In this document: positions 29,383-38,002 of the stretch, one piece after another
Layout of the letters: each line of letters opens with the position of its first letter
Position numbering within the stretch: position 1 is the first letter of the stretch
NCBI GenBank assembly: GCA_947589565.1
Contig: CANQBW010000012.1
Span: 1-38,148 of the forward strand
DNA from: an uncultured Clostridia bacterium
GTDB taxonomy: Bacteria > Bacillota > Clostridia > Christensenellales > Borkfalkiaceae
Length of the DNA: 38,148 nucleotides
Reading direction: 5' to 3'
Translations under genes and position numbers: made by a program
The notes under the pieces: generated by a model
Database searches by the model: none
Told to the model about the DNA's origin: nothing
What the model saw: the letters and a program-made list of their open reading frames with translations, nothing else

Positions 29383-31440
29383 ATGAGCAAAAGAAGAACC
29401 CTTTTCATATGTTTGGGCGCACTGCTGGTTTTCGCGCTCTTTCTCGCTCTCTGCGGGCGGAAATTGACCGTCTCCGCGGAGGGGGATGTCGCCAAGGTGG
29501 GCGAGACGAACTACACCTCTTTTTCCGACGCCCTTGCAAACTGGACGGACGGCACGACGCTGCATCTGCTTTCAAATTGTTCCGCCCCCGAGGGCGTCCG
29601 CGTCGAGGGAAATAAGACGCTCGACCTCATGGGCTATACCCTGAGCGGCGACAAGACGCGGACGATCTGGATCGAAAAGGGCGCAAAACTCACCATCAAG
29701 GACAGCGCGACGACGGGAAAGATCACGGGCGGCGGCATCCGCGTCGAGGGAGAACTCTCAATTGAAAGCGGCACAATCACCGAAAATTCGTCGGCGGACG
29801 ACGGCGGCGGGATCTTCGTGCTTGCGGGCGGCAAACTCGTCATGACGGGCGGCAAGATCACGGGAAACACTGCGGCGGGCAGGGGCGGCGGCGTCTTTGC
29901 CGAGGGCGAGGTCTCTCTGGACGGAGAAGCGGTCATTTCGGAAAATGTCGGAAAGGACGGAATGAGAAGCGATCTCTACCTTCCCGCAGGCAATCCGATC
30001 GAAGTCAAAGAGAATTTTATGGGGAGCGTGGGCGTACAGCTCTCCTCCCTCGAGGGAATTTTGAGTCAAAATTTTAAGGAGGGATTCTTTGCGGACGATC
30101 CCCTCTATGAGACGCGCAACACGGACGGAAGGTTGGAGCTTCGGCTCTCTCCTCTGACGACGGTCACCGCCTCCTACACGGGGGAAGAGACCCTCTTCCC
30201 GACGACGGGACTCGAGCGGCTCTCCAATCGTCTCGATATGACCCTTCTCAACGGGAACGGCGTCGAATATCCGAGGGAATATGTCCGCTCTCAGAAGCTC
30301 CGCAAAGAAGACGGCAGCGAGGGGGATCTTGCCGTCGGGGAAAACGTCATCGAGCTCGAACTCACGGGCAGGGACGGCGAGACGGCGATGGCAAGTTTTA
30401 CGGTGAACGTCTCCGTGCCCGCCCTTCTCAAGGCGGAACTTTCCTATACGCAAAACCGCGTCTTCCGCTTTGACAGCACCCTGTCCATCGACGACTTTCG
30501 GGACGATCTGAAAGTGATCGGCCTCTATGAGGACAACCGCGAGCGGGAAATTTTCCCGACTTCCGAGGAGACTTCCGCACAAAACGGGGGATATATCACC
30601 GATCACTATGAACTTTCGGGGGATTTTTCCGAGCTTTCGGGCGGAAAGGCGACGATGACGGTCACGATTCCCCACGGGGAGAGCCCCATCATTTGCGAAT
30701 TTTCCGTCGACGTCATGAAATACACCCTCTACACCTCGGAGATCGCCGTGAGCGAAGTCAAGATCGCCGAGGGGGAGGAGACCCGCGTGACGGCGGAGGA
30801 CTTTGTGCCCTCCCTCCCGCAGGGGGTCAACGCGCGGGTGAGATTGAAGGGGACGGACGGGGAACTCGATTCCTCCGCCCTCACTTTCGGGATATATCAT
30901 GTCGAAGTGCTCTTCTCCTCTGCGGACGGGGACAAGTTCGAGGTCATGGGGCCTTTGAAAGAGACCAAACTTCTGGTGTATACCACCGTCTATGAGGGCA
31001 CGGCGGACGGCGTCTCCTATTCCGTCACCTGCCCCGAGGGAATTTCCCCCGAGTGGTCCTTCTCGATGGAAAAGAAGGATTCCAAGGCGTATTTGAGGAA
31101 TGGTCTCTCCGTGGGAAGCATGTTTGAGTTCACCTTCTTCCCCTGGGAGAGCGAGGATATTCCACAGATCTTCGTCGTCAAGCTCGTGCCCGAGGGACAT
31201 CTTGCGGAGAGGGACAAACTCTACCTCTTCCGCGTGAACGAAGACGGTTCGACGGAGGAAGTCCTCTCCGGACGGGAGAACGGATATCTCATTTTCGAGA
31301 CGGACGATTTAAACGAGAGCACCTTCCTCATCGCCGTCGAGAACAACGACAATCTTCTCATCATTCTCTCCGTCTGCTTCGCCGTTCTCTGCGTCGGCTG
31401 CGCCGTCGGATTCGGAGTTTATCTGAAAAAGAGAAAATAG
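29383..31440 (+). CDS. Large surface protein with beta-helix-like N domain and C-terminal anchor
   Basis: A 685-residue type I membrane protein. The signal peptide spans about 1-32 (MSKRRTLFICLGALLVFALFL...). Residues about 40-200 look like a right-handed beta-helix or polymorphic repeat region: GNKTLDLMGYTLSG, GAKLTIKDSATTGKITGGG, ITENSSADDGGGIFVLAGGK, ITGNTAAGRGGGVFAEGE. Ig-like or beta-sandwich segments follow to about 640. The end is a membrane helix and basic stop (ILSVCFAVLCVGCAVGFGVYLKKRK). The N terminus resembles the 'pectate-lyase-like' surface adhesins of gut Firmicutes. There is no sortase motif, and the LALC near residue 24 is not a good lipobox. GAGGAG lies 9 bases before the ATG. 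Function unknown. Confidence 0.82.
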   Translation: MSKRRTLFICLGALLVFALFLALCGRKLTVSAEGDVAKVGETNYTSFSDALANWTDGTTLHLLSNCSAPEGVRVEGNKTLDLMGYTLSGDKTRTIWIEKGAKLTIKDSATTGKITGGGIRVEGELSIESGTITENSSADDGGGIFVLAGGKLVMTGGKITGNTAAGRGGGVFAEGEVSLDGEAVISENVGKDGMRSDLYLPAGNPIEVKENFMGSVGVQLSSLEGILSQNFKEGFFADDPLYETRNTDGRLELRLSPLTTVTASYTGEETLFPTTGLERLSNRLDMTLLNGNGVEYPREYVRSQKLRKEDGSEGDLAVGENVIELELTGRDGETAMASFTVNVSVPALLKAELSYTQNRVFRFDSTLSIDDFRDDLKVIGLYEDNREREIFPTSEETSAQNGGYITDHYELSGDFSELSGGKATMTVTIPHGESPIICEFSVDVMKYTLYTSEIAVSEVKIAEGEETRVTAEDFVPSLPQGVNARVRLKGTDGELDSSALTFGIYHVEVLFSSADGDKFEVMGPLKETKLLVYTTVYEGTADGVSYSVTCPEGISPEWSFSMEKKDSKAYLRNGLSVGSMFEFTFFPWESEDIPQIFVVKLVPEGHLAERDKLYLFRVNEDGSTEEVLSGRENGYLIFETDDLNESTFLIAVENNDNLLIILSVCFAVLCVGCAVGFGVYLKKRK

Positions 31441-31737
31441 TTTTCGAACGAAATCTTCCTACGGAATCTTTCGTTCGAGGAAACCGACTTTTGCGCCTTA
31501 ACTCGCTCACTCTCGCGGTCGCCTTGTTTCACACTAAGCGTGCGGTGGCTCGCAAACAGGGGGCGCTACCGCAGAATGGCGATTCTGCTCCGCGCAGTAA
31601 ATTTTAGAACAAAGGGCAATGCGCCGTCCGCAAATGCGGACGGCGCAGTCGTTACGATGCCATTCCGAGCGCAGTCTCGAGAGTCTATTTCCTCGAAGAA
31701 AATATTGCGCAGCAAGATTTTCTTCGAAACTATTTTT
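31441..31737. repeat. A-element, hairpin and inverted A-palindrome; no gene
   Basis: 31441-31619 is an A-element (TTTCGAACGAAATC...CGTTCGAGGAAACC to TTTTAGAACAAAGGGCA). A hairpin follows, TGCGCCGTCCGC / GCGGACGGCGCA (31620-31647), in the same place as the one after copy 1. At 31690-31737 the palindrome recurs in reverse (CCTCGAAGAAAATATTGCGC...TTTTCTTCGAAA). Confidence 0.8.
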
Positions 31738-31819
31738 CGTCACAGAGTGGTGCGAGCGCCGATTTTCCTGTTTGTTAGAGTGAAAGGACCTTCAGACCAC
31801 TTGAAAGGAGTGTGATACA

Positions 31820-32377
31820 GTGGAAGATAAGCAGATCGTCGAATTATATTGGGCGCGCTCCGAGACTGCGATATCGGAAACCGAAAAGAAATACGGAAGG
31901 TATTGTCATTATATCGCGTATCAAATACTTTACAGTGACGAAGACGCAAGGGAAGTTGTAAACGATACCTATTTGAAAGTTTGGAACACCGTTCCTCCGC
32001 AGCGTCCCGACTCGTTAAAGGCGTATGTCGGTACGATCAGCCGTCAGCTGTCGCTGAATCGCTATGAAGGGCAACATACGCAAAAGCGCGGCGGGCAAGT
32101 ATCGCTTGTTCTCGATGAATTATCCGAGTGTATTCCCGATCATGACAGCGGCGCAGATTTCGGCGAACGTGTGGCGCTCTCCGACGCGCTGAACCGCTTT
32201 CTATGGGCTTTGCCGCAGCGGACGCGGAACATCTTTGTGCGTCGGTATTTCTATCTGAGTACCGTCGCAGAAATCGCAAACGATTTTTCCATGAAAGAGA
32301 GCAATGTCACGATGCACTTGCTCCGCACGCGCAATAAACTCAAAGATTTTTTAAATAAGGAGGGCTTTGATCTATGA
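31820..32377 (+). CDS. ECF-type RNA polymerase sigma factor
   Basis: A 185-residue extracytoplasmic-function sigma factor. Region 2 spans about residues 15-85 (YHYIAYQ-type core CHYIAYQILYSDEDAREVVNDTYLKVWNTVP, then LKAYVGTISRQLSLNRYE). A linker follows with a Glu/Asp-rich segment (LDELSECIPDHDSG). Region 4 spans about 120-175 (LPQRTRNIFVRRYFYLSTVAEIANDF, then SNVTMHLLRTRNKLKDFL). It starts at GTG 31820, with AAAGGAG 9 bases upstream. The next gene overlaps by 4 bases (ATGA) and encodes a single-helix membrane protein, the normal place for its anti-sigma factor. No clear autoregulated ECF promoter motif is recognised upstream. Confidence 0.93.
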   Translation: MEDKQIVELYWARSETAISETEKKYGRYCHYIAYQILYSDEDAREVVNDTYLKVWNTVPPQRPDSLKAYVGTISRQLSLNRYEGQHTQKRGGQVSLVLDELSECIPDHDSGADFGERVALSDALNRFLWALPQRTRNIFVRRYFYLSTVAEIANDFSMKESNVTMHLLRTRNKLKDFLNKEGFDL

Positions 32378-32979
32378 AAAATACGAACTTATTGCACGCT
32401 ATGGACAATATCGACCCCCGGCTGATTTTGGACGCGGCGCCCGACATACCGCGGAAGAAAAGGGTAAATAAAAGGTGGGTAAAATGGGCTTCCCTTGCGG
32501 CATGTCTTTGCTTGATCGCGATTGCAGCCTTTACAATTACCCTGAAGCTCAATGATAGAGGCGATATCGTCGACAATGTTTTGCCTACCGACATCGATCA
32601 CATCATCTGGAGCAGCGAACTCGGTCCCGATATCGACTCGAAAGAAGAATTTTCGGAGTGGAACGGGTTTTTCGTTGATCCCTCTCTGTATGATGCCTTG
32701 CAGAAGGATTCCGACGAATATATTGCCGTCATGATGACGAGAGCAGACGGACGGAAGATCGAAGAGACGGAAAGTGACGAGCTTCTTGCAAAAACCCTCA
32801 ACAGAGACTATCATAACGGCAATCTGTATCTCTTTGTGACAAGAGATCAATTCCTTCATTGGAATTTGGATAACAAGGGCGACTATTTATTCTGTCTGGC
32901 TTCTCGCAGCGCCTATGAAGGAGCTGTCACCGAGGGGCCTGCTGAAGAGAAAGATCCCGTAACGGGCTCTCTTGCCTGA
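32374..32979 (+). CDS. Membrane anti-sigma factor partner of the ECF sigma
   Basis: A 201-residue single-pass membrane protein. A cytoplasmic N-terminal domain (about 1-47, NLLHAMDNIDPRLILDAAPD then PRKKRVNKRWVKW) should bind the sigma factor. One helix spans about 48-67 (ASLAACLCLIAIAAFTITL). An exported sensor-like domain follows (about 68-201), ending EEKDPVTGSLA. 'IDP.LI.DAAP' followed by a basic patch and one helix is the common design of anti-sigma partners encoded after this ECF type in Clostridia. It has no zinc-binding HxxxCxxC motif. ATGA coupling to the sigma gene ensures equal production. The signal sensed is unknown. Confidence 0.82.
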   Translation: MKNTNLLHAMDNIDPRLILDAAPDIPRKKRVNKRWVKWASLAACLCLIAIAAFTITLKLNDRGDIVDNVLPTDIDHIIWSSELGPDIDSKEEFSEWNGFFVDPSLYDALQKDSDEYIAVMMTRADGRKIEETESDELLAKTLNRDYHNGNLYLFVTRDQFLHWNLDNKGDYLFCLASRSAYEGAVTEGPAEEKDPVTGSLA

Positions 32980-33034
32980 AGAGGAACTCAGAGCTTACTC
33001 CATTTAGGATGACCCTTCCGTTGATGGGTAAACC

Positions 33035-33226
33035 TTTCTGTCATTCGAATGCAGTCGAGGAATCCCATGGGTCGATAGAATGTTGTATTGCGATTTTCAG
33101 AACGTCCTGTCGAAACTCAAGGGGATTCCTCGACTACGCTCGGAATGACATGCTTTTTACATGCTCGCCTTTCGATGTCATCCTGAGCGGAACGAAGTGA
33201 AGTCGAAACATTCCGCTGGGTGGTTA
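33035..33226. repeat. T-type repeats upstream of the P-type ATPase gene
   Basis: TGTCATTCGAATGCAGTCG...GTCGATAGAATGTTG, then GGGGATTCCTCGACTACGC to CTCGGAATGACA and TGTCATCCTGAGCGGAACG with GTCGAAACATTCCG. No ORF. Confidence 0.78.
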
Positions 33227-33330
33227 GATTGTAACTATAACGAAAAGCGTCGCGGGGTTTGGGACACGTCGCAAGTGTCCCAAAATTTTTTTTGGTTACT
33301 TTTTTTGTATTTGTAAAAAAAGTAACAACG
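33227..33330 (+). repeat. Family-G element, short copy
   Basis: Same ends as 27579-27732, but the loop of the first hairpin is reduced to 7 bases (stem TTTGGGACAC 33258-33267 / GTGTCCCAAA 33275-33284, then a T-run). The second stem, GTTACTTTTTTT / AAAAAAAGTAAC (33295-33326), is kept. Confidence 0.8.
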
Positions 33331-33453
33331 TTCGTCATGCGTCCATGACAATCAAAAGCGATTCCGCTTGTGAGCGAACGCCCGTCCGGCGAGAGGACTT
33401 TTCCAAAACAACCTTTTCGTTCTAAAATGCGGCGGCTGCACATAGTTTGTAAC

Positions 33454-36099
33454 ATGAAAGAATTGTACAAATTGTCCAAGGGGGAGGCGCTGTCTGCGTG
33501 CGAGGCGAGCGAGGCGGGGCTCTCGGGAGAGGAAGCAGAGCGGCGGCTCACACTTCACGGAGAAAATAAGCTGAAAGAGGGGAAGAAAAAGAGTATTCCC
33601 GCTCTTTTTTTCGCGCAGTTCAAGGACCTCATGACGATGATCTTGATCTGCGCGGCGGTCCTTTCGGGCGTGCTCGCCTACGTCACGCGCGACATGAGCG
33701 AGATCGCGGACACGGCGATCCTGCTCTTTATCATTTTATTGAATGCAATCGTCGGCTTTATCCAACAATTCCGCGCCGATTCGGCGATCGAGAAGCTGAA
33801 AAAACTCTCGAGCGCGACCGCGCGGGTCATACGGGACGGCAAAGTTATCGAGATCGACGCGAGCCGTCTTGTCGTCGGGGACATCATCGAACTTGAGGAA
33901 GGGGACAGAGTTCCCGCCGATTGCCGCGTGCTCTATAGCGAAAACTTCCGCTGCGACGAGTCGGCGCTCACGGGGGAGAGCAAACCGGTCAGAAAGCGGG
34001 ACTGTATTGTTTCCAAACCCACGCTCGCCGAGCGCGAAAACGAGGCGCACCTCGGCACCTTCTGCGTGGCGGGTCATGCCCGCTGCCTTGTCACGGGAAC
34101 CGGAATGGACACCGAGATGGGGGCGATCGCAAAACTTCTGCATGAGTCTCAGCCTGCGCCCTCTCCGCTCGACAGAACGATCTCAAAGCTCGGCAAGATC
34201 ATTTCCGCGACCGTGCTCACGGTGGCGGGGATCCTCTTTTTGGGCGGCATTTTGGCAAGACGGGTCGGTTTTTTGGAGAACGTCATGTCCGCGGTCGCCG
34301 TCGCCGTGGCGGCGATCCCCGAGGGAATGGGAGCGGTCGTCACGATCATCCTCGCCATGGGCGTCCAGCGCATGTCCCGCGCCCGCGCCGTCATGCGGCG
34401 GCTGTCCGCCGTGGAAACTTTGGGGAGCTGCTCCTGTATCTGTTCGGATAAGACGGGAACCCTCACCAAAAACAAGATGACCGTCGAGGGGATCCGAACG
34501 GTCTTCACCTCTTCCGAAGAGGAGAGATTTACGGGAACAAACGCGCAGAGAGAGCTTCTGCGCTGTATCCGCTTCTGCCACACGGTCAAGGGAGAAAAGG
34601 GATCCTATGTGGGGGACCCGACGGAGATCGCCCTCGTCGAATACGCCGACCGCTGCGGATTTTTCGAGGATGGGGTGACTCTTTCGAGCGAACCTTTCTC
34701 CTCCGAGCGCAAGATGATGAGCGTCGCAGTGCGGACGGGGGGTCAGAGCGCCCTCTTTGTGAAGGGCGCTGCCGAGGTCATCTTGAAAAAGTGCGCCTTT
34801 TATCGGGACGGGGAGAAACTTCTGCCCTTCGGTCAGAGCGAGAAAAAGAAAGTTTTGGAGGAGATCAACAACTTCTCTCAAAAGGCGATGCGCGTGCTCG
34901 CCTTTGCGGAGGGAAGTTTCGAGGGCAGTATTCGCGAGGAGGGGCTCATCTTTTTGGGACTTGCCGCGATGTACGATCCGCCCAAGGAGGGCGCAAAAGA
35001 GGCGGTGGAGGCCTGCCGCCGCGCGGGGATCCGCACGGTCATGATCACGGGCGACAGCGTCGGGACCGCCTTTGAGATCGCTAAGCGGCTCGGCATCGCA
35101 AAGACCCGCGGCGAGGTCGCCACGGGAGAGCAAATTGATGAGATGGGTGCGGATTTCGAGAAACATGTGCGCGAATTTACGGTATTTGCCCGCGTGAGTC
35201 CCAAGCACAAATTGGAGATCGTCCGCGCCCTTCAAAGAAACGGCGAAGTGGTCGCCATGACGGGCGACGGCGTCAACGACGCGCCTTCTGTACGCGCTGC
35301 GGACATCGGCGTTGCCATGGGCACGGGTACGGACGTCACAAAGAACGCCGCCGACATGGTCATCACCGACGACGATTTCTCGACGATGGTCGGCGCGGTC
35401 GAGGAGGGGAGAAACGTCTTCTTCAACGTCAAAAAGACGATCTCCTTCTTCCTGAGCACCAATCTTGCAGAGGTGCTCGCCGTGCTCTTCGTCACCCTCT
35501 TTCTGTGGAAGTACGACTTTTTGACCTCGACGCAGCTTCTCTGGATCAACCTCATCACGGACTCTCTTCCCGTGCTCGCCCTCGGCGTGGAGCGCACGAC
35601 GGACTCCATGAACCGTCCGCCCGTCTCCATCGAAGAGCTGTTTTCGAAAAAATCTTTGAAGAGATACCTCTTTTTCGGACTCACGCAGACCCTTCTCGTC
35701 GTCCTTCTGTTCGTGTTCGGCTTGAGGGCATGGGGGAACGGACCCGCGAGCACCTGCGCCTTTCTCACCCTCTCCCTTCTCGAACTCTTCCATGCCTTCA
35801 ACGTGCGGGAAGAGGAAAAGCCGACCCCATTCAAAGAGTTTTTCTCGAACAAGACCCTTCTCATCACGATCGCCCTCGGGATTTTGCTGAATGCGGTCCT
35901 CGTCCTTGTTCCCTTTTTGCGGGTCGCGTTCGATCTGAGCCCCCTGACGGGCCCTCAATGGGTCGCCGTGATGTGCTGTTCCTTTATCATCGTGCCGATC
36001 GGAGAGTTGTATAAAGCAATTTCAAGCCGTCCCCGCAAAGAGCGTGAAAAGTTCAGTATTGGCAGAACCGATAGCCCCGCTCCCGATAGTAGGAGATGA
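33454..36099 (+). CDS. P2A-type cation-transporting ATPase (Ca2+ pump-like)
   Basis: An 881-residue P-type ATPase. The N-terminal cation_ATPase_N domain is followed by ten helices. The A domain has LTGES, the phosphorylation motif is CSDKTGTLTKNKM, the N domain has KGAAEVILKKC and the P domain has MITGD and GDGVNDAPS. Ion-site residues of Ca2+ pumps are visible: VAAIPEGMG in helix 4, NLAEV in helix 5 and NLITDSLPVLALG in helix 6. It should export Ca2+ (or Mn2+) from the cytoplasm. ATG 33454 is chosen because it begins the conserved N-terminal domain; neither it nor ATG 33427 has a ribosome site. The last 47 bases overlap the convergent deacetylase gene, which adds a Ser/Arg-rich tail. Confidence 0.93.
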   Translation: MKELYKLSKGEALSACEASEAGLSGEEAERRLTLHGENKLKEGKKKSIPALFFAQFKDLMTMILICAAVLSGVLAYVTRDMSEIADTAILLFIILLNAIVGFIQQFRADSAIEKLKKLSSATARVIRDGKVIEIDASRLVVGDIIELEEGDRVPADCRVLYSENFRCDESALTGESKPVRKRDCIVSKPTLAERENEAHLGTFCVAGHARCLVTGTGMDTEMGAIAKLLHESQPAPSPLDRTISKLGKIISATVLTVAGILFLGGILARRVGFLENVMSAVAVAVAAIPEGMGAVVTIILAMGVQRMSRARAVMRRLSAVETLGSCSCICSDKTGTLTKNKMTVEGIRTVFTSSEEERFTGTNAQRELLRCIRFCHTVKGEKGSYVGDPTEIALVEYADRCGFFEDGVTLSSEPFSSERKMMSVAVRTGGQSALFVKGAAEVILKKCAFYRDGEKLLPFGQSEKKKVLEEINNFSQKAMRVLAFAEGSFEGSIREEGLIFLGLAAMYDPPKEGAKEAVEACRRAGIRTVMITGDSVGTAFEIAKRLGIAKTRGEVATGEQIDEMGADFEKHVREFTVFARVSPKHKLEIVRALQRNGEVVAMTGDGVNDAPSVRAADIGVAMGTGTDVTKNAADMVITDDDFSTMVGAVEEGRNVFFNVKKTISFFLSTNLAEVLAVLFVTLFLWKYDFLTSTQLLWINLITDSLPVLALGVERTTDSMNRPPVSIEELFSKKSLKRYLFFGLTQTLLVVLLFVFGLRAWGNGPASTCAFLTLSLLELFHAFNVREEEKPTPFKEFFSNKTLLITIALGILLNAVLVLVPFLRVAFDLSPLTGPQWVAVMCCSFIIVPIGELYKAISSRPRKEREKFSIGRTDSPAPDSRR

Positions 36100-36784
36100 T
36101 CTCGGGAAGGGCCTCCGCCGTCGCACGGTGGGTGGCGGAGTCGTGCAGGAGCAGAATGACGGTGGACTTTCCCTCTGACGTCTTCACGGTCTCCTTCACG
36201 AGGCGCTCCGACGAGGCGTTCTTGATCTCTTCGTCGCCGCAGACGGCGTTCCAGCCGACGACGCGGTAGCCGAGCTCTTCGAGCAGTTTCGTCTGCCGTG
36301 CGCGCTCCTTGAGCTTTCCCCCGCCCGGAAAGCGGTAGACCTTCGGCTTGATCCCCGTGACACGGGCGATGACGTTTTCGCAGGTCGCGACGTCCTTTAA
36401 AAGGGATTCGTCGGAGGCGTAAATTTGATTGTATTCGTGCGTGGCGGAATGCACGCCGAGCGTGTGTCCCTCCGCGGCGATGCGGCGAAGGGTCGCCTCG
36501 CGGTTATAGACCCTGTCGCTGACGATGAAAAAGGTCGCCTTGACGTCCTCTTTCTTTAAAACATCGAGAATTTTCCCCGTCACGACCGTGCTGGGCCCGT
36601 CGTCGAAGGTGAGATAGACCCTCTTTTCCTCTCCCATCTTTTCATCTTTCTCCTCTCCTTCCGTCTCTGTCTCCTGTGCGAGGGAGAAGGTCGGAGAAAT
36701 TTCCATGGCGCGGATCCCGAGGACCGCAAGCAGTGTCAACAGAGCCACGAGCACAAGCGCGGGCGTCAAAAACTTCTTATACAT
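36053..36784 (-). CDS. Membrane-anchored polysaccharide (peptidoglycan) deacetylase
   Basis: A 243-residue NodB-family carbohydrate esterase 4. An N-terminal helix (about 5-25) and an acidic linker (to about 55) place the catalytic domain outside the membrane. Motifs are TFDDGP (catalytic Asp61, metal Asp62), HSATH (metal His112 and His116), RFPGGG (Arg151), GWNAVCGDE, and LLLHDSATH (His214). The layout fits PdaA-like enzymes that deacetylate peptidoglycan, which in sporulators helps make cortex muramic lactam, but the substrate is not shown by sequence. ATG 36784 is chosen because the signal anchor then starts normally; the ribosome site is weak. It is divergent from the galactokinase-like gene and overlaps the P-ATPase gene tail to tail. 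Confidence 0.92.
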   Translation of the reverse strand: MYKKFLTPALVLVALLTLLAVLGIRAMEISPTFSLAQETETEGEEKDEKMGEEKRVYLTFDDGPSTVVTGKILDVLKKEDVKATFFIVSDRVYNREATLRRIAAEGHTLGVHSATHEYNQIYASDESLLKDVATCENVIARVTGIKPKVYRFPGGGKLKERARQTKLLEELGYRVVGWNAVCGDEEIKNASSERLVKETVKTSEGKSTVILLLHDSATHRATAEALPEIISYYRERGYRFCQY

Positions 36785-36848
36785 ATTTTCAGTATGCGGC
36801 AAAGCCGAAAGTTTATTTATTTGCTTGCCTCGGCGGCGCACATTGTGA

Positions 36849-36854
36849 TATACT
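36849..36854 (+). promoter_or_regulatory. -10 box placed for a leaderless mRNA
   Basis: TATACT ends 7 bases before ATG 36862, so transcription should begin at or next to the start codon. A possible -35, TTGCCT, lies 18 bp upstream. No ribosome site precedes the ATG. Confidence 0.5.
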
Positions 36855-36861
36855 TTAAAAT

Positions 36862-37995
36862 ATGAGAAACTACGGGATCAGCGAGGAGAGTGCACGGCGG
36901 GAGAGACTTTTGTCCCTCTTTTATCAGCGATTCGGCAGAAAATCTTCTCTGCTCCTCTCCTCTCCCGGGGGCGCGGAACTCATCGGGGGACTGACGGAGG
37001 ACCACTTCGGAAAGGGGATCTGCACGGCGATCTCCCGCGATCTGCTCTTTTGCGCGGACAAGCGTCCCGACGACCGCGTGGAGATCGGGGCGGAGGGGAC
37101 GCCTTTGCTCTCCTTTTCCGTATATGATTTGGAAAACCGCGAGCGGGAGCGGGGAAAGCTCGTCTCCCTGGCGCGGGGCGTTCTGCGCTATTTTCGGGAC
37201 AGGGGATTTTCCTTCGGCGGGTTCTCCGTCTTCTTTCACAGCGAACTTCCGCAGGGCGCTTCCTTCCCCGCGGCGTTCTCCGTGATTCTTTCAAAACTTC
37301 TCGACATCCTCTATTTCGGGGGAAAGCTCTCCGCGGTCGACTGCGCGGCGGCGGGGACCTATGCGGAAAGATTCGCCTTTTCGCAGAGCGACGCATTCTC
37401 CGAGCATGTCGCCATCGCGAGCGGGGGCTGCGTGTACATCGACTTTGCCTCGGGCAGAGAGGCTCTCCCCCTCCCCTTTCCAAAGGGGTATGGGTTTGTT
37501 TTGACCGATCTTTCCGACCTGTTCGAGCCCGTCCAAGGGCTGATCTCCGTCAAAAAGGAGATGAGCGCCGCGGCGGCATACTTCAACCGACGGCTTTTAA
37601 GCGAAGTTCCCTTTGCGGAGTTTGAGGAACAGCTTCCCCGATTCAGAAGAACGGTTGGGGACCGCGCCGCCCTCTGTGCACTGCATTTTTACGAGGACTC
37701 CCGCCGCGCCGACCGCGCCGCCGCTGCCCTTAAGGACGGAGATCCGGCCCGCTTTTTCCGCTGCGTCAACGAGTGCGGGGAGCGGGAGAGGGAACTTCTC
37801 GGCGATTGCCGCGGAGAAGACGCCGCCGCGCTTTCCATGCGGCTGGGCGGACTTTTGCTGAAGAGAGGCGCGACGAGACTCAACGGAAGCACCGTCCTCG
37901 CCATTGCCGACGAGGAAGAGCGCACGCCCTATCTGAGAGAGATGATCCGCCTCTTCGGCAGAGACAGGGTCAAAATCGCCGAATACAAAGAGTAA
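36862..37995 (+). CDS. Galactokinase-like GHMP protein, catalytic motifs lost
   Basis: A 377-residue protein with the length and order of galactokinase but altered signatures. The N-terminal PGR.NLIGEHTDY motif is SPGGAELIGGLTEDH, so the Glu/Asp pair that holds the sugar is disturbed. The GHMP ATP loop LP.G.GLSSSAA is LPQGASFPAAFS, losing the Ser-Ser-Ser. The catalytic Asp of GIMDQ is absent (SEHVAIASGGCVYIDF). The C-terminal GAGFGG motif is replaced by RLNGSTVLAIADEEE. The fold is probably kept while kinase activity is lost, as in Gal1-like regulators such as Gal3. A regulatory or sugar-sensing role is possible but is inference. The -10 box is 7 bases from the ATG and there is no ribosome site, so the message is probably leaderless. 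Confidence 0.75.
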   Translation: MRNYGISEESARRERLLSLFYQRFGRKSSLLLSSPGGAELIGGLTEDHFGKGICTAISRDLLFCADKRPDDRVEIGAEGTPLLSFSVYDLENRERERGKLVSLARGVLRYFRDRGFSFGGFSVFFHSELPQGASFPAAFSVILSKLLDILYFGGKLSAVDCAAAGTYAERFAFSQSDAFSEHVAIASGGCVYIDFASGREALPLPFPKGYGFVLTDLSDLFEPVQGLISVKKEMSAAAAYFNRRLLSEVPFAEFEEQLPRFRRTVGDRAALCALHFYEDSRRADRAAAALKDGDPARFFRCVNECGERERELLGDCRGEDAAALSMRLGGLLLKRGATRLNGSTVLAIADEEERTPYLREMIRLFGRDRVKIAEYKE

Positions 37996-38002
37996 GTTTT
38001 TA

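Noticed and set aside
29758..31200. 480-residue open frame antisense to the surface protein gene
   Set aside because: No start signals or domains; the sense frame has signal peptide, repeats and anchor.
34183..35958. 591-residue open frame antisense to the P-type ATPase
   Set aside because: Low-complexity Arg/Glu/His/Asp-rich sequence, codon phase locked to the sense gene, no ribosome site and no recognisable domain: a GC-rich shadow.
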